In this document: piece after piece, positions 1-8,599 of the stretch | Layout: each line of letters starts with the position of its first letter | Numbering within the stretch: the first letter of the stretch is position 1 | Assembly: GCA_964537955.1 (NCBI GenBank) | Contig: CAZICY010000020.1 | Location: 1 to 32,853 of the forward strand | DNA length: 32,853 nt | Reading direction: 5' to 3' | Source: Mxb001 sp964537955 | Lineage (GTDB): Bacteria > Actinomycetota > Actinomycetes > S36-B12 | Notes under the pieces: model-generated | Seen by the model: only the letters and a program-made list of their open reading frames with translations | Told to the model about the DNA's origin: nothing | Databases searched by the model: none | Program-made: the position numbers and the translations under genes

Positions 1-296
1 ACCTGGCGAGCAACTCCCACGGCTGGCAGTGGACGGCCGGCTGCGGCACCGACGCATCGCCCTACCACCGCGTGTTCAACCCCGTCGGCCAGGGCGAGAA
101 GTTCGACCCCGACGGCGACTACGTCCGCCGCTACGTGCCCGAGCTCGCCCATCTCCCAGGCAAGACGACCCATACGCCGTGGGACACCCTCGGCGGCTAC
201 GACCACGGCTACCCCGAGCGCATCGTCGACCACGCCGCGGAGCGGCTCGAGGCGCTCGACCGCTTCGCCCGGATGAAGCAGGCCTCCTCGGCCTGA
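1..296 (+). CDS. phr: Deoxyribodipyrimidine photolyase, C-terminal fragment
   Basis: The gene enters from the left edge and is read in the frame beginning at base 3; it ends at TGA 294-296. About 97 codons are visible. They begin with L-A-S-N-S-H-G-W-Q-W-T-A-G-C-G-T-D-A and continue to P-Y-H-R-V-F-N-P, the conserved FAD-binding block of class I photolyase/cryptochrome proteins, where the Asn and Asp approach the flavin. The tail Y-V-P-E-L follows as usual. The family repairs UV-induced cyclobutane pyrimidine dimers using light. The N-terminal antenna domain lies outside the window, so photolyase and cryptochrome cannot be separated fully, but the bacterial context favours photolyase. The ParA gene starts 12 nt downstream. 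Confidence 0.88.
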   Translation, partial: LASNSHGWQWTAGCGTDASPYHRVFNPVGQGEKFDPDGDYVRRYVPELAHLPGKTTHTPWDTLGGYDHGYPERIVDHAAERLEALDRFARMKQASSA

Positions 297-308
297 CACA
301 CTCACTCC

Positions 309-1064
309 ATGTCGGCGGTGGCAGTGCTGTCCCTCAAGGGCGGCGTAGGCAAGAGCACCACCGTGCTCGGGCTTGCCGGGGCCGCCTGGGCCCGCGGCAT
401 CCGCGTGCTCGTCATCGACCTCGACCCCCAGGCCAATGCCACGGTCGCGCTCGACCCGCCCCCCTTCGCCTTCACGGTCGGGGACGTGCTGGCCGACGCC
501 CGGCCCGGCATCGCGCGAGAGGCCATCGTCCCGACCGGCTGGGGGCCGCAGGTCGACCTGCTCCCCAGCGAAGAGGCCGTGGCCCACCGCAACCGGCCCG
601 AGGGCCCGGACTCCGCCACCCGCCTGCGGGTGAGCCTCGCGGGCGTCGTGGACGGATACGACATGGTCCTCATCGACTGCCCGCCCTCGCTCGACGAGCT
701 CACGCGCAACGGCCTGGCCGCGGCTGACAACGCGCTTGTCGTCACCGAGCCCGGCTTCTTCGCCCTCCAGGGGGCGACGCGCGCCCTGCGCGCGGTCGAG
801 GCCGCGCGCACGTCGGTGAACCTGCGCCTGCGTCCCGCCGGGGTGCTCGTCAACCGGGTGCGCGGCAATCTGTCCGAGCACCGCTATCGCGTCGAGGAGC
901 TGCGCGGGGTCTACGGCGACCTCGTGCTCGACCCCGTGATCCCGGAGCGTTCCGCCGTGCAGCAGGCCCAGGGAGCGGGCGTGCCTGTGCAGGCCTGGCG
1001 ATCCCCCGGCGCCGCAGAGGTGAGCGATGCCTTCGACGACATTCTGGACCGCCTGCGCGCCTGA
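309..1064 (+). CDS. ParA/Soj-family partition ATPase (orphan)
   Basis: A 251-aa P-loop ATPase. The deviant Walker A motif K-G-G-V-G-K-S-T lies at residues 10-17, with the signature lysine at 10. Next come L-V-I-D-L-D-P-Q-A-N near 35-44 and a Walker B-like strand M-V-L-I-D-C-P-P near 119-126. Family members dimerise on ATP, bind DNA nonspecifically and move DNA or protein cargo along the nucleoid. There is no ParB, no parS-like repeat and no rRNA methyltransferase gene nearby, so this is not the main chromosomal parAB locus. Instead a small ribbon-helix-helix protein follows 43 nt downstream, as in plasmid-type partition modules. ATG 309 is chosen because the Walker A motif then sits at the usual position. 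The cargo is unknown. Confidence 0.9.
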   Translation: MSAVAVLSLKGGVGKSTTVLGLAGAAWARGIRVLVIDLDPQANATVALDPPPFAFTVGDVLADARPGIAREAIVPTGWGPQVDLLPSEEAVAHRNRPEGPDSATRLRVSLAGVVDGYDMVLIDCPPSLDELTRNGLAAADNALVVTEPGFFALQGATRALRAVEAARTSVNLRLRPAGVLVNRVRGNLSEHRYRVEELRGVYGDLVLDPVIPERSAVQQAQGAGVPVQAWRSPGAAEVSDAFDDILDRLRA

Positions 1065-1107
1065 CGGCGTACCGTTGCCTGACCGACCCCGGAGGACACG
1101 AGGACAC

Positions 1108-1425
1108 ATGGCACCGCAGACGCCTCGCCCCGCGCTGAGTCGCGCCCCCGACGCCGACCTGCATCCGGTGAGCGGCCGGCCCCTGCCCACGGCTGTCCCC
1201 GGCGGGGTCAAGGAAGGCAAGGGCAAGTCCAAGGCCAAGAGCCTCAAGCCCGGCAAGGGAGCGACGGCCGCTGACGCGATCACTGGACCGCCCAAGGACA
1301 AGTACGTCGACCTAGGAGCGCGGGTCCCCAAGTCGGTGCGCAAGCGCCTGCGTGCCGAGGCCAAGGCCCAGGGCGTCGCGCCGGACGACCTGCTCGCGCG
1401 GATCCTCGACGCCTACCTGCCGTAG
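1108..1425 (+). CDS. Small basic protein with C-terminal ribbon-helix-helix-like domain
   Basis: A 105-aa protein. ATG 1108 is chosen because GGAGG (1091-1095) and GAGGA (1100-1104) precede it; an in-frame ATG at 1027 would lie inside parA. Residues 1-65 look disordered, with a Lys/Gly-rich tract at about 34-51. Residues 66-105 read as a beta strand (V-D-L-G-A-R-V-P), a basic helix (K-S-V-R-K-R-L-R-A-E-A-K) and a second helix (A-P-D-D-L-L-A-R-I-L-D-A-Y-L), the layout of an RHH/CopG DNA-binding domain. In plasmid partition systems such proteins (ParG, omega type) bind the centromere and stimulate ParA, often through a flexible basic N-terminus. Here it directly follows a ParA gene, so a centromere-binding or ParA-regulating role is inferred. 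The assignment rests on pattern only. Confidence 0.75.
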   Translation: MAPQTPRPALSRAPDADLHPVSGRPLPTAVPGGVKEGKGKSKAKSLKPGKGATAADAITGPPKDKYVDLGARVPKSVRKRLRAEAKAQGVAPDDLLARILDAYLP

Positions 1426-1435
1426 CCCGCGGGCA

Positions 1436-2689
1436 TCAGGGCACCGGGTGCTCGGCGTCGTACTTGAGGAACGCCGGCACCGCCGCGACCAGAGCACCGG
1501 TGAACACCAGGCACAGCACGCCACCGGACACGGCCGACACCGTCTCGCCGAAGAGTTCGGCCACGCCGCCGGCCTCCACGTCGCCGAGGCGCGGGCCGCC
1601 CACGACGACGACGGTGAAGATGCCCTGCAAGCGCCCGCGGTAGTCGTCCGGGGTCGCCGCCTGCAAGATCGTGGACCGGAAGATCGCGCTCACCGAGTCC
1701 GCGCCGCCCGCGACGGCGAGCAGCAGCAGGGCCACAGGGAGCGAACGGACGAGCCCGAAGACCGCGATCGCGCCGCCCCAGATGCAGATGGAGATGACGA
1801 CGGCCAGTCCCTGCCGGCGCACCTTGCCCAGCGGGCCCGACAACACGGTGGCGACGATGGATCCGACGGCGGGGGCGGCGGAGAGGAGCCCCACGATGAG
1901 CGCGACGTCGGCCAGCGAACCGCCGTACCACGCCGTCGCGATAGCCGGGAAGAGCGCGCGCGGCATCCCGAAGACCATCGCCACGATGTCGAGATAGAAC
2001 GACATCTGAAGGTTGCGCTTGCCCTTGAGGAAGCGCAGTCCCTCGAGCACGCTGCGCCATCCGCGAGCCGCATCCGGCGGGACCCCCTCCGGGGGCAGCG
2101 ACGGCAAGCGCCACATCGCCCAGACGGAGATGGCGAAGACGACCAGGTCGATGGCATAGACGGTCGTCACCGTGCCGGTCCCGGCGATGAGGAAGCCGGC
2201 GAGCACCGGCCCGATCGTGAAGGCCAGCCCCCAGGTGAGCGTGTTGAGTGCGTTCGCGGCGGGCAGGAGGTGGAGCGGCACCAGGCGGGGGATGATCGCC
2301 TGCCGCGCCGGGTTGGCGACCGCGAAGAAGCCCGACTGGACCGCGATGATCCCGTAGAGCAGGGCGACCGAGTCCACGCCGGCCAGCGACTGCACGAAGA
2401 AGGCAAGCGTGCTTACCCACAGCCCGATCGTCGCGATGAGGGCCACGCGGCGGCGGTCGAAGCGGTCGACGAGAGCGCCGCCGTACAGTCCGAGGACGAC
2501 CAGCGGCACGAGCTGGAAGAGCCCGGTGAGTCCGACGGCCCAGGAGGAGCCGGTGAGGTCGTAGACCTCCAGGGCCACGGCGACCGCGGTCATCTGCTGG
2601 CCGGCGGTGCCGACGCTGTGGCCTATCCAGAGGCGACGGAAGGCCGGACTCTCACGCAGGGGGGTGAGATCGGCGAAGATACGGGCCAT
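1436..2689 (-). CDS. MFS transporter, EntS-like drug/siderophore exporter group
   Basis: A 417-aa inner-membrane protein with about twelve hydrophobic segments. It starts M-A-R-I-F-A-D-L-T-P-L and carries a motif A-like loop G-A-L-V-D-R-F-D-R-R-R between helices 2 and 3. The N-terminal pattern (R-E-S-P-A-F-R-R-L-W-I-G) is typical of the MFS_3/EntS group, whose members export siderophores, macrolides and other small molecules; the substrate cannot be read here. ATG 2689 lies 7 nt after the pdxH stop, so the pair is probably co-transcribed. A longer in-frame reading to 2881 is rejected because its first 64 residues overlap pdxH and are low-complexity. It converges with the RHH gene, 10 nt from its stop. 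Confidence 0.88.
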   Translation of the reverse strand: MARIFADLTPLRESPAFRRLWIGHSVGTAGQQMTAVAVALEVYDLTGSSWAVGLTGLFQLVPLVVLGLYGGALVDRFDRRRVALIATIGLWVSTLAFFVQSLAGVDSVALLYGIIAVQSGFFAVANPARQAIIPRLVPLHLLPAANALNTLTWGLAFTIGPVLAGFLIAGTGTVTTVYAIDLVVFAISVWAMWRLPSLPPEGVPPDAARGWRSVLEGLRFLKGKRNLQMSFYLDIVAMVFGMPRALFPAIATAWYGGSLADVALIVGLLSAAPAVGSIVATVLSGPLGKVRRQGLAVVISICIWGGAIAVFGLVRSLPVALLLLAVAGGADSVSAIFRSTILQAATPDDYRGRLQGIFTVVVVGGPRLGDVEAGGVAELFGETVSAVSGGVLCLVFTGALVAAVPAFLKYDAEHPVP

Positions 2690-2696
2690 CGCGGGA

Positions 2697-3362
2697 TCAG
2701 GGTGAGAGTCGCTCGACGACCCAGGCGCCGGCGTCGTCGAGGCCGCCGTCCCCCACGCGCCGGTAGCGCAGGCGATCGTGCAGCCGGGAGTCGCGCCCCT
2801 GCCAGAACTCGACGGACTCCGGGACGACGATCCACCCTCCCCAGAAGTCGGGCAGTGGCACGTCCGCGGGGAAGCGCTCAAGGAGCTCGGCGTACCTCTC
2901 CTCGAGCACTGCCCGATCGGCGATCACCTCGGACTGGCGACTCGCCCACGCACCGACACGCGAGCCGTGCGGGCGCGAGGCGAAGTAGTCGGCCGCTTCG
3001 TCGCGCGGGACCGGGAGCGCTTCACCCATCACCACGACCTGGCGGTGGAGTGGCAGCCAGGGGAAGACGCACGCCGCCCGACGCGTCGCCTCGATCTCGC
3101 GGCCCTTGCGCGAGTGCAGGTTGGTGTAGAAGACGAACCCCCGCGAGTCGGCGTCCTTGAGCAGCACGGTGCGCGCGCTGGGCACGCCGCTCGAGGACAC
3201 GGTGGAGAGGACCATCGCATTGGGCTCCTGCACGCCTTCGGAGACGGCGTCGCCAAGCCAGCGGCGGAACTGCGCCAGTGGGTCGGGCGCGAGATCGGAC
3301 TCGACCAGCGTGCCCCGGTCGTAGGCGAGACGCATCGCGCGCAGGTCGTGCTCGTCGGCCAC
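2697..3362 (-). CDS. pdxH: Pyridoxamine 5'-phosphate oxidase
   Basis: A 221-aa FMN enzyme that oxidises pyridoxamine or pyridoxine 5'-phosphate to pyridoxal 5'-phosphate with O2. Recognisable blocks are D-P-L-A-Q-F-R-R-W near 27, P-S-A-R-T-V-L-L-K-D (FMN and phosphate contact) near 61, F-Y-T-N-L-H-S-R-K-G near 78, S-R-P-H-G-S-R-V-G-A-W-A-S-R-Q-S near 128, and the C-terminal W-Q-G-R-D-S-R-L-H-D-R substrate-binding block. The length is normal for the family. The start is GTG 3362; TGGGAT lies 6 nt upstream and could be a weak leaderless -10. The gene is divergent from citA. The product cofactor, PLP, is used by SerC and by the class III aminotransferase in this window. Confidence 0.96.
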   Translation of the reverse strand: MADEHDLRAMRLAYDRGTLVESDLAPDPLAQFRRWLGDAVSEGVQEPNAMVLSTVSSSGVPSARTVLLKDADSRGFVFYTNLHSRKGREIEATRRAACVFPWLPLHRQVVVMGEALPVPRDEAADYFASRPHGSRVGAWASRQSEVIADRAVLEERYAELLERFPADVPLPDFWGGWIVVPESVEFWQGRDSRLHDRLRYRRVGDGGLDDAGAWVVERLSP

Positions 3363-3420
3363 GCCCTGATCCCATCACGCCCCGGGGCACAGGTTGCGGG
3401 CAGTGGGGTTGAATGGGCCC

Positions 3421-4578
<1,158 letters not shown>

Positions 4579-4591
4579 GCGACACCCTGCG

Positions 4592-4597
4592 TAGCCT
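4592..4597 (+). promoter_or_regulatory. Leaderless-type -10 box of serC
   Basis: TAGCCT is followed by 7 nt and then the GTG start of serC. A transcript starting at the usual distance from this box would begin at or beside the start codon. There is no Shine-Dalgarno sequence before this GTG. Confidence 0.6.
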
Positions 4598-4604
4598 TGC
4601 TCGC

Positions 4605-5729
4605 GTGACCGACGACATCACCATCCCCGCAGAGCTGCTGCCCCGCGATGGCCGCTTCGGCGCCGGCCCCTCCAAGGTGCGACGCGAGCAGGTAAGCGGC
4701 CTGCTCGATGTGTCCGGCACCTACCTCGGGACATCCCACCGCCAGAAGACCGTGAAGTCCCAGGTCGGCCGCCTGCGCTCCGGGCTCGCGGACCTGTTCT
4801 CCCTGCCCGACGGCTACGAGGTCGTCCTCGGCAACGGCGGGTCGACTGCCTTCTGGGATATCGCGACCTTCGGCCTCATCCGCGATCGCGCCCAGTTCCT
4901 GTCCTTCGGGGAGTTCGGGGCGAAGTTCGCGACCGCGGCCAAGCAGGCTCCCCACCTAGGCGACCCGACCGTCATCAAGGCCGATCCGGGTGACGCGCCA
5001 GCCTTCTCCGCCGAGGCCGGCATCGACGCCTACTGCGCCCCGCACAACGAGACCTCGACCGGCGTCGCCATCGCCCCGGTCCGGGTTGCCGGCGCCGACG
5101 CGGGCGCCCTCATGCTCACGGACGCCACATCGGGGGCCGGTGGCCTGCCCCTCGATGCCTCCCAGACCGACGTCTACTACTTCGCGCCGCAGAAGAGCTT
5201 CGGCTCCGACGGCGGCCTGTGGATCGCGCTGATGTCGCCCGCCGCCCTCGCGCGAGTCGAGGAGATCAACGCGAGCGGCCGCTGGACCCCCGCCTTCCTC
5301 GACCTGTCGATCGCGGTGGACAACTCGCGGCAGGACCAGACCTACAACACCCCGGCACTCGCGACGATCTATCTCATGGCCGAGCAGGTCGACTGGTTCC
5401 TCGGCAACGGCGGTCTCGACTGGTGCACCTCGCGCACGGCGGAGTCCTCGGGGATCCTCTACAACTGGGCCGATGCCAGTGCGGTCGCCAGCCCCTTCGT
5501 GGCGGATCCCGCCAAGCGTTCCGCCGTGGTGGCCACAATCGACTTCGACGACAGCGTCGATGCCACGCGGATCACCAAGGCGCTGCGTGCCAACGGCATC
5601 GTCGACACCGAGCCCTACCGCAAGCTCGGGCGCAACCAGATCCGCGTGGCCGTCTTCCCCGCCGTGGATCCCGACGACGTGCGACAGCTCACCCGCTCCA
5701 TCGACTACGTGATCGACCGGCTCGCGTGA
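4605..5729 (+). CDS. serC: Phosphoserine aminotransferase
   Basis: A 374-aa PLP-dependent class V aminotransferase. It converts 3-phosphohydroxypyruvate plus glutamate to O-phosphoserine in serine synthesis (and a related step in B6 synthesis in some bacteria). G-A-G-P-S-K-V near 19-25 and G-N-G-G-S-T-A-F-W-D near 76-85 bind substrate and cofactor phosphate; K197 in F-A-P-Q-K-S-F-G-S-D-G-G is the expected Schiff-base lysine. The length and the C-terminal L-G-R-N-Q-I-R-V-A-V-F-P block match the actinobacterial type. The GTG at 4605 is chosen because a TANNNT box lies 7 nt upstream and longer readings run into citA. The MFS gene at 5733 begins 3 nt after the stop. Confidence 0.95.
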   Translation: MTDDITIPAELLPRDGRFGAGPSKVRREQVSGLLDVSGTYLGTSHRQKTVKSQVGRLRSGLADLFSLPDGYEVVLGNGGSTAFWDIATFGLIRDRAQFLSFGEFGAKFATAAKQAPHLGDPTVIKADPGDAPAFSAEAGIDAYCAPHNETSTGVAIAPVRVAGADAGALMLTDATSGAGGLPLDASQTDVYYFAPQKSFGSDGGLWIALMSPAALARVEEINASGRWTPAFLDLSIAVDNSRQDQTYNTPALATIYLMAEQVDWFLGNGGLDWCTSRTAESSGILYNWADASAVASPFVADPAKRSAVVATIDFDDSVDATRITKALRANGIVDTEPYRKLGRNQIRVAVFPAVDPDDVRQLTRSIDYVIDRLA

Positions 5730-5732
5730 GCT

Positions 5733-6950
5733 GTGACTGAGGGCCACGACCCGGCGGTGCCCGGTGGGTCGGCGACGCCGGCCCTGCACGCACCCACCAG
5801 GCCGGTGCGCGACCGCGCGACCGTCCTCGCCTACGTCCAGCTAGGGCTCCTCGGCTGGTTCGTCTACGCCTTCGGCGCATCCCTCACCCTGCTGCGCGAC
5901 GACGAGGGCCTCACCCGCACCGCTGCCTCCATCCTCAGCATCGCGCTGGCCGGTGGGGGCGTGCTCGGCAGCCTCACCGCAGCGCCCTTCGTGCGCCACT
6001 GGAGCCGCGGATTGATGCTGCGCGTCGGCTCGATCCTCGTCGCCATCGGCGCCCTCGTCTACATCTCCGGCGGCCCGCTGTGGCTCGTGGCGGCAGGACC
6101 CTTCCTCGGATCGCTCGGCGCGAGCTACTGCGCCGTCGGGGTGAGCGCCTTCCTCGAGGCACGCCAGGGCGCGGCGGCCGACGCCGCGCTCGCCGAGGCC
6201 AATCTCACCGGGTCGGTCGCCGCGCTCATCGGCACGCTGGCGATCGGCATCGGCGCCACGACGGTCCTGGGCTGGCAGGCAGGCCTGGTGCTGCTGGCCG
6301 TGATCGCCATCGTGCTCGAGGTCGTCCGCGGCCGGGCGCTCACGCCCTTCGACGTCGGCACGGCGATGGAGTCCCGGCGCGACGCCCCTCGGCTTCCCGG
6401 CCTCGTGTGGTGGGCCGTGCTCACACTGATCCTGCTCACCAGTGTGGAGATCACCCTGCTGCAGTGGGGACCGGACCTGCTGCGCCAGCGAGGTGGGTTC
6501 GAAGCAGGCGCCGCCTCCGCCACCATCGCAGCAATCGTCATCGGCATGATCATCGGGCGCCTCGTCGGCTCGAGGCTCGTCGAGCGCGTGTCATCCGAAC
6601 TCGTCTTCGGCGGCTCGATCCTCTTCGCCGCGGCCGCCTTCGCCTACACCTGGCTCGTGACCGGCGCGATTCCCCTCATCATCGGCCTCGTCCTCATCGG
6701 GATCGGCATCGGCATGCACTTCCCTCTCGGCATCGGGCGTGCCATGCGAGCCTCGCTCGGCCAGCCCGATCGCGCCGCCGGCTGGACCAGCGCCGGCATC
6801 GGCGTCATGAGCGGGGTTGCCCCCTTCGTGCTCGCTGCGCTGGCCGACGCCTGGGGCGTGCACCAGGCCTTCGCCCTCATGCTCGCGTTCTTCGGGGCCA
6901 GCTTCCTCCTGCTGCTGTGGAAGCGGGTGCCGGAGGACGTCCGCTCCTGA
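5733..6950 (+). CDS. MFS transporter
   Basis: A 405-aa membrane protein with about twelve hydrophobic segments and a short hydrophilic N-terminus of about 28 residues. Small-residue-rich helices (A-L-A-G-G-G-V-L-G-S-L) and the final basic tail K-R-V-P-E-D-V-R are typical of the superfamily. The substrate is unknown. The GTG start lies 3 nt after the serC stop, so it is probably read from the serC transcript. From memory, mycobacteria also carry an MFS gene (Rv0876c) in this neighbourhood, so it may be the local family member and not an acquired one. It converges with a 28-codon ORF 12 nt downstream. Confidence 0.87.
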   Translation: MTEGHDPAVPGGSATPALHAPTRPVRDRATVLAYVQLGLLGWFVYAFGASLTLLRDDEGLTRTAASILSIALAGGGVLGSLTAAPFVRHWSRGLMLRVGSILVAIGALVYISGGPLWLVAAGPFLGSLGASYCAVGVSAFLEARQGAAADAALAEANLTGSVAALIGTLAIGIGATTVLGWQAGLVLLAVIAIVLEVVRGRALTPFDVGTAMESRRDAPRLPGLVWWAVLTLILLTSVEITLLQWGPDLLRQRGGFEAGAASATIAAIVIGMIIGRLVGSRLVERVSSELVFGGSILFAAAAFAYTWLVTGAIPLIIGLVLIGIGIGMHFPLGIGRAMRASLGQPDRAAGWTSAGIGVMSGVAPFVLAALADAWGVHQAFALMLAFFGASFLLLLWKRVPEDVRS

Positions 6951-6962
6951 GCCCGGACCGAC

Positions 6963-7049
6963 TCAGCGGGTGAAGGCAGCAATCGCGACGGCGGCGACGA
7001 GCAGGACCAGGACGGCAACCGTGACGAGGCGTCGCGCGCGGTGATCCAC
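6963..7049 (-). CDS. 28-aa single-helix membrane microprotein
   Basis: Reading from GTG 7049 gives M-D-H-R-A-R-R-L-V-T-V-A-V, then a run of Val/Leu/Ala, ending I-A-A-F-T-R before TGA 6963-6965. The shape is a basic N-terminus followed by one hydrophobic helix, predicted inside-out. Support for a real gene comes from the promoter: TAGAGT (plus-strand ACTCTA, 7056-7061) lies exactly 6 nt upstream of the GTG, matching other leaderless starts in this window. It faces the DUF2530-like gene across 36 bp. Function is unknown; small membrane proteins of this size often modulate larger membrane partners. A chance ORF cannot be excluded. Confidence 0.5.
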   Translation of the reverse strand: MDHRARRLVTVAVLVLLVAAVAIAAFTR

Positions 7050-7055
7050 TCCCCC

Positions 7056-7061
7056 ACTCTA
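7056..7061 (-). promoter_or_regulatory. Leaderless-type -10 box of the 28-aa ORF
   Basis: On the minus strand TAGAGT is followed by 6 nt and GTG 7049. It lies 12 bp from the oppositely oriented TAGCCT of the neighbouring gene. Confidence 0.45.
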
Positions 7062-7073
7062 GGCAGTCGGCGA

Positions 7074-7079
7074 TAGCCT
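7074..7079 (+). promoter_or_regulatory. Leaderless-type -10 box of the DUF2530-like gene
   Basis: TAGCCT is followed by 6 nt and ATG 7086. No Shine-Dalgarno sequence is present. Confidence 0.6.
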
Positions 7080-7085
7080 GCCCGC

Positions 7086-7352
7086 ATGGACGCCCGACCG
7101 CCGTTGACGCTCGAGCACATCGAAGCCGATCCCTCGCTGCGCAGTCGCGACGACAGCGGCGTCGCCGCCATTGCCATCGGGACCGCGCTCTGGGCCATCG
7201 CCCTCATCGCGGTCCTCATCTGGGGCTCGACGTGGGGCGTCGATGTCGATCGCTGGACCCTTGTCTGCGCGATCGGCGCCCTGCTCGGGATCCCCGGGCT
7301 CGTCCTGGTGATGGGTCGGCGCGCACGGCAGCGGCGCCGCGCACAGGCCTAG
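7086..7352 (+). CDS. DUF2530-like small membrane protein
   Basis: An 88-aa protein with a hydrophilic, acidic N-terminus (residues 1-24), two hydrophobic helices (about 25-46 and 54-75) and a basic tail G-R-R-A-R-Q-R-R-R-A. The pattern A-I-G-T-A-L-W-A-I-A in helix 1, an aromatic linker and a second helix ending before an Arg cluster resembles DUF2530, an actinobacterial family without known function. From memory, the mycobacterial counterpart lies beside the DUF3027 gene, as here. Transcription is probably leaderless from TAGCCT at 7074. It converges with DUF3027, six bases from its stop. Confidence 0.75.
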   Translation: MDARPPLTLEHIEADPSLRSRDDSGVAAIAIGTALWAIALIAVLIWGSTWGVDVDRWTLVCAIGALLGIPGLVLVMGRRARQRRRAQA

Positions 7353-7358
7353 CGCACG

Positions 7359-8111
7359 TCAATCCTGGTCGAGGACCAGCGCGTCGAAGCCGACGAAGTC
7401 CTGAGTCGGAGCGCCGACCGGCTCCTTCTCGGCCAGCGCGATCTCCGAGTGTGCGCCGCAGCCGAAGCCCAGCGAGACCACGCAGCCGTCGGCGGGGGAC
7501 ATGTCATGGGCGCACACCCCGAAGGCCTGGCCGAGCGGACCTCCGATGGGCAGGAGGAACCCGCAGGTCGCGCAGCTCAGCGACACCGACCGCGCCATGG
7601 GCGCCTCCGGGCCGCGCTCGCCCGACCACCAGCGGTCAGCAGCGTCGTCGCGTCCGTGAGCGGACAGGACCCGCGCCCTGCCCAGGCCTATCTCCCACTG
7701 GCTCGGGTGCACTGGACTGCGATCGGCGACGCCATCGAGGTCGTCGAGTCCAGCGAAGCCGGCCGTGAGGCGGAGGTCGTCAGCGGGCGTCGGCCAGATG
7801 GTGCCGACGGCCAGGTCGCCGGGCCGCACGCGATCGGCCCACGGCACCCACGGCGGGGCGACGAGCGCATCCGGCCCGGGCAGCAGCACGACCTCATCGA
7901 CCGTCGCCGCCTTCGCCCGCGGGGCGCGGGCGAGGGTGACGGACCAGCGCCAGCCGACGTACGCCGGATCGAGGCATGCGAAGAAGTGCGTGGCGACGCG
8001 CTCGTCGTCGAACTCCACGCCGACGTGATCGCCGACGGTGCCCCAGGGGGCCTCGTCGTCAGCGGCGGCGCGGGCCAGCTCGATGGCCTTGGCGAGGACG
8101 GTGTCGGCCAT
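7359..8111 (-). CDS. DUF3027 protein with cysteine-rich C-terminal domain
   Basis: A 250-aa cytoplasmic protein. The N-terminal part (1-150) has V-G-W-R-W-S-V-T near 52-59 and a W-V-P-W-A-D-R-V-R-P-G-D-L block near 88-100. The C-terminal part carries C180-x2-C183, C200, C210, C218 and H221, a likely zinc-binding arrangement with the family block C-G-F-L-L-P-I-G-G-P-L-G. DUF3027 is conserved in actinobacteria and its function is not established. ATG 8111 overlaps the stop of the upstream lipoprotein gene (TGATG), indicating translational coupling. A longer reading to 8516 overlaps the lipoprotein and is rejected. It is the last gene of a csp-lipoprotein-DUF3027 operon. Confidence 0.9.
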   Translation of the reverse strand: MADTVLAKAIELARAAADDEAPWGTVGDHVGVEFDDERVATHFFACLDPAYVGWRWSVTLARAPRAKAATVDEVVLLPGPDALVAPPWVPWADRVRPGDLAVGTIWPTPADDLRLTAGFAGLDDLDGVADRSPVHPSQWEIGLGRARVLSAHGRDDAADRWWSGERGPEAPMARSVSLSCATCGFLLPIGGPLGQAFGVCAHDMSPADGCVVSLGFGCGAHSEIALAEKEPVGAPTQDFVGFDALVLDQD

Positions 8112-8587
8112 CACTCGACCCCCGGCTCGGGATAGAGCTCGAAGACCCACAGGCCCAGGGTGCCCTCGCTCCCCGCGACGATCTGGAGGGAGACCCCGTC
8201 GGCAGGGACCTCCTGCAGGTCGGGGTAGGTGAAGCGGTAGTACGTCGAGGTGATGGGCTGCTGGGTGAGGCGCTGTGAGCCCACCACGGGGTACCAGCCG
8301 GCATCGGCGACGACGGGATCGACGCTGATGCCGATGACCTGTCCCGGCACGACGGGCACGCGGCCGACGTCGGCCCCTTCCAGCGCCTCGGTCACCAGGT
8401 CCTGGGCGCACGTCTGCGCGTTCAGCGGCTCGCCGTCGAAGGACCAGCACAGGGCGAGTTGGTAGGCGGATGTCGACCCCGAGAACACGGTGGCGCCGGG
8501 GCCGGGCTTCTCGCATGCGGCAAGCGTGAACACGCCCACGAGAGCGAGCGAGGCCGCGAGGGCAGGGCGAGCCAGTCGGCGCTTCAT
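8111..8587 (-). CDS. Lipoprotein, DUF2771-like
   Basis: A 158-aa exported protein. Residues 1-24 form a lipoprotein signal peptide: K-R-R-L-A-R, a hydrophobic core, then the lipobox T-L-A-A-C with C25 as the expected acylated cysteine. The mature part begins E-K-P-G-P-G-A-T-V-F-S-G and is short and beta-rich, with a Cys pair (C-W-S-F and Q-T-C-A) that could form a disulfide. This start and size resemble DUF2771, an actinobacterial lipoprotein family of unknown role found near DUF3027. ATG 8587 lies 12 nt after the csp stop. It should be anchored on the outer face of the cytoplasmic membrane. Family assignment is from memory of the motif. Confidence 0.78.
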   Translation of the reverse strand: MKRRLARPALAASLALVGVFTLAACEKPGPGATVFSGSTSAYQLALCWSFDGEPLNAQTCAQDLVTEALEGADVGRVPVVPGQVIGISVDPVVADAGWYPVVGSQRLTQQPITSTYYRFTYPDLQEVPADGVSLQIVAGSEGTLGLWVFELYPEPGVE

Positions 8588-8599
8588 CGATCCGCCCCC

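Noticed and set aside
1425..1434. Perfect palindrome GCCCGCGGGC between convergent RHH and MFS stops as terminator
   Set aside because: Only 10 bp with no loop and no T-run; such short GC palindromes are frequent by chance in this DNA.
1352..3160. A 602-codon plus-strand open frame opposite the MFS and pdxH genes
   Set aside because: It is Arg/Asp/Glu/Gly-rich, low in hydrophobic blocks and antisense to two well-recognised genes; high-GC DNA gives such frames by chance. The same holds for the long antisense frames at 3022-4155, 13270-13860, 17761-19197, 21795-22760 and 24412-25641.
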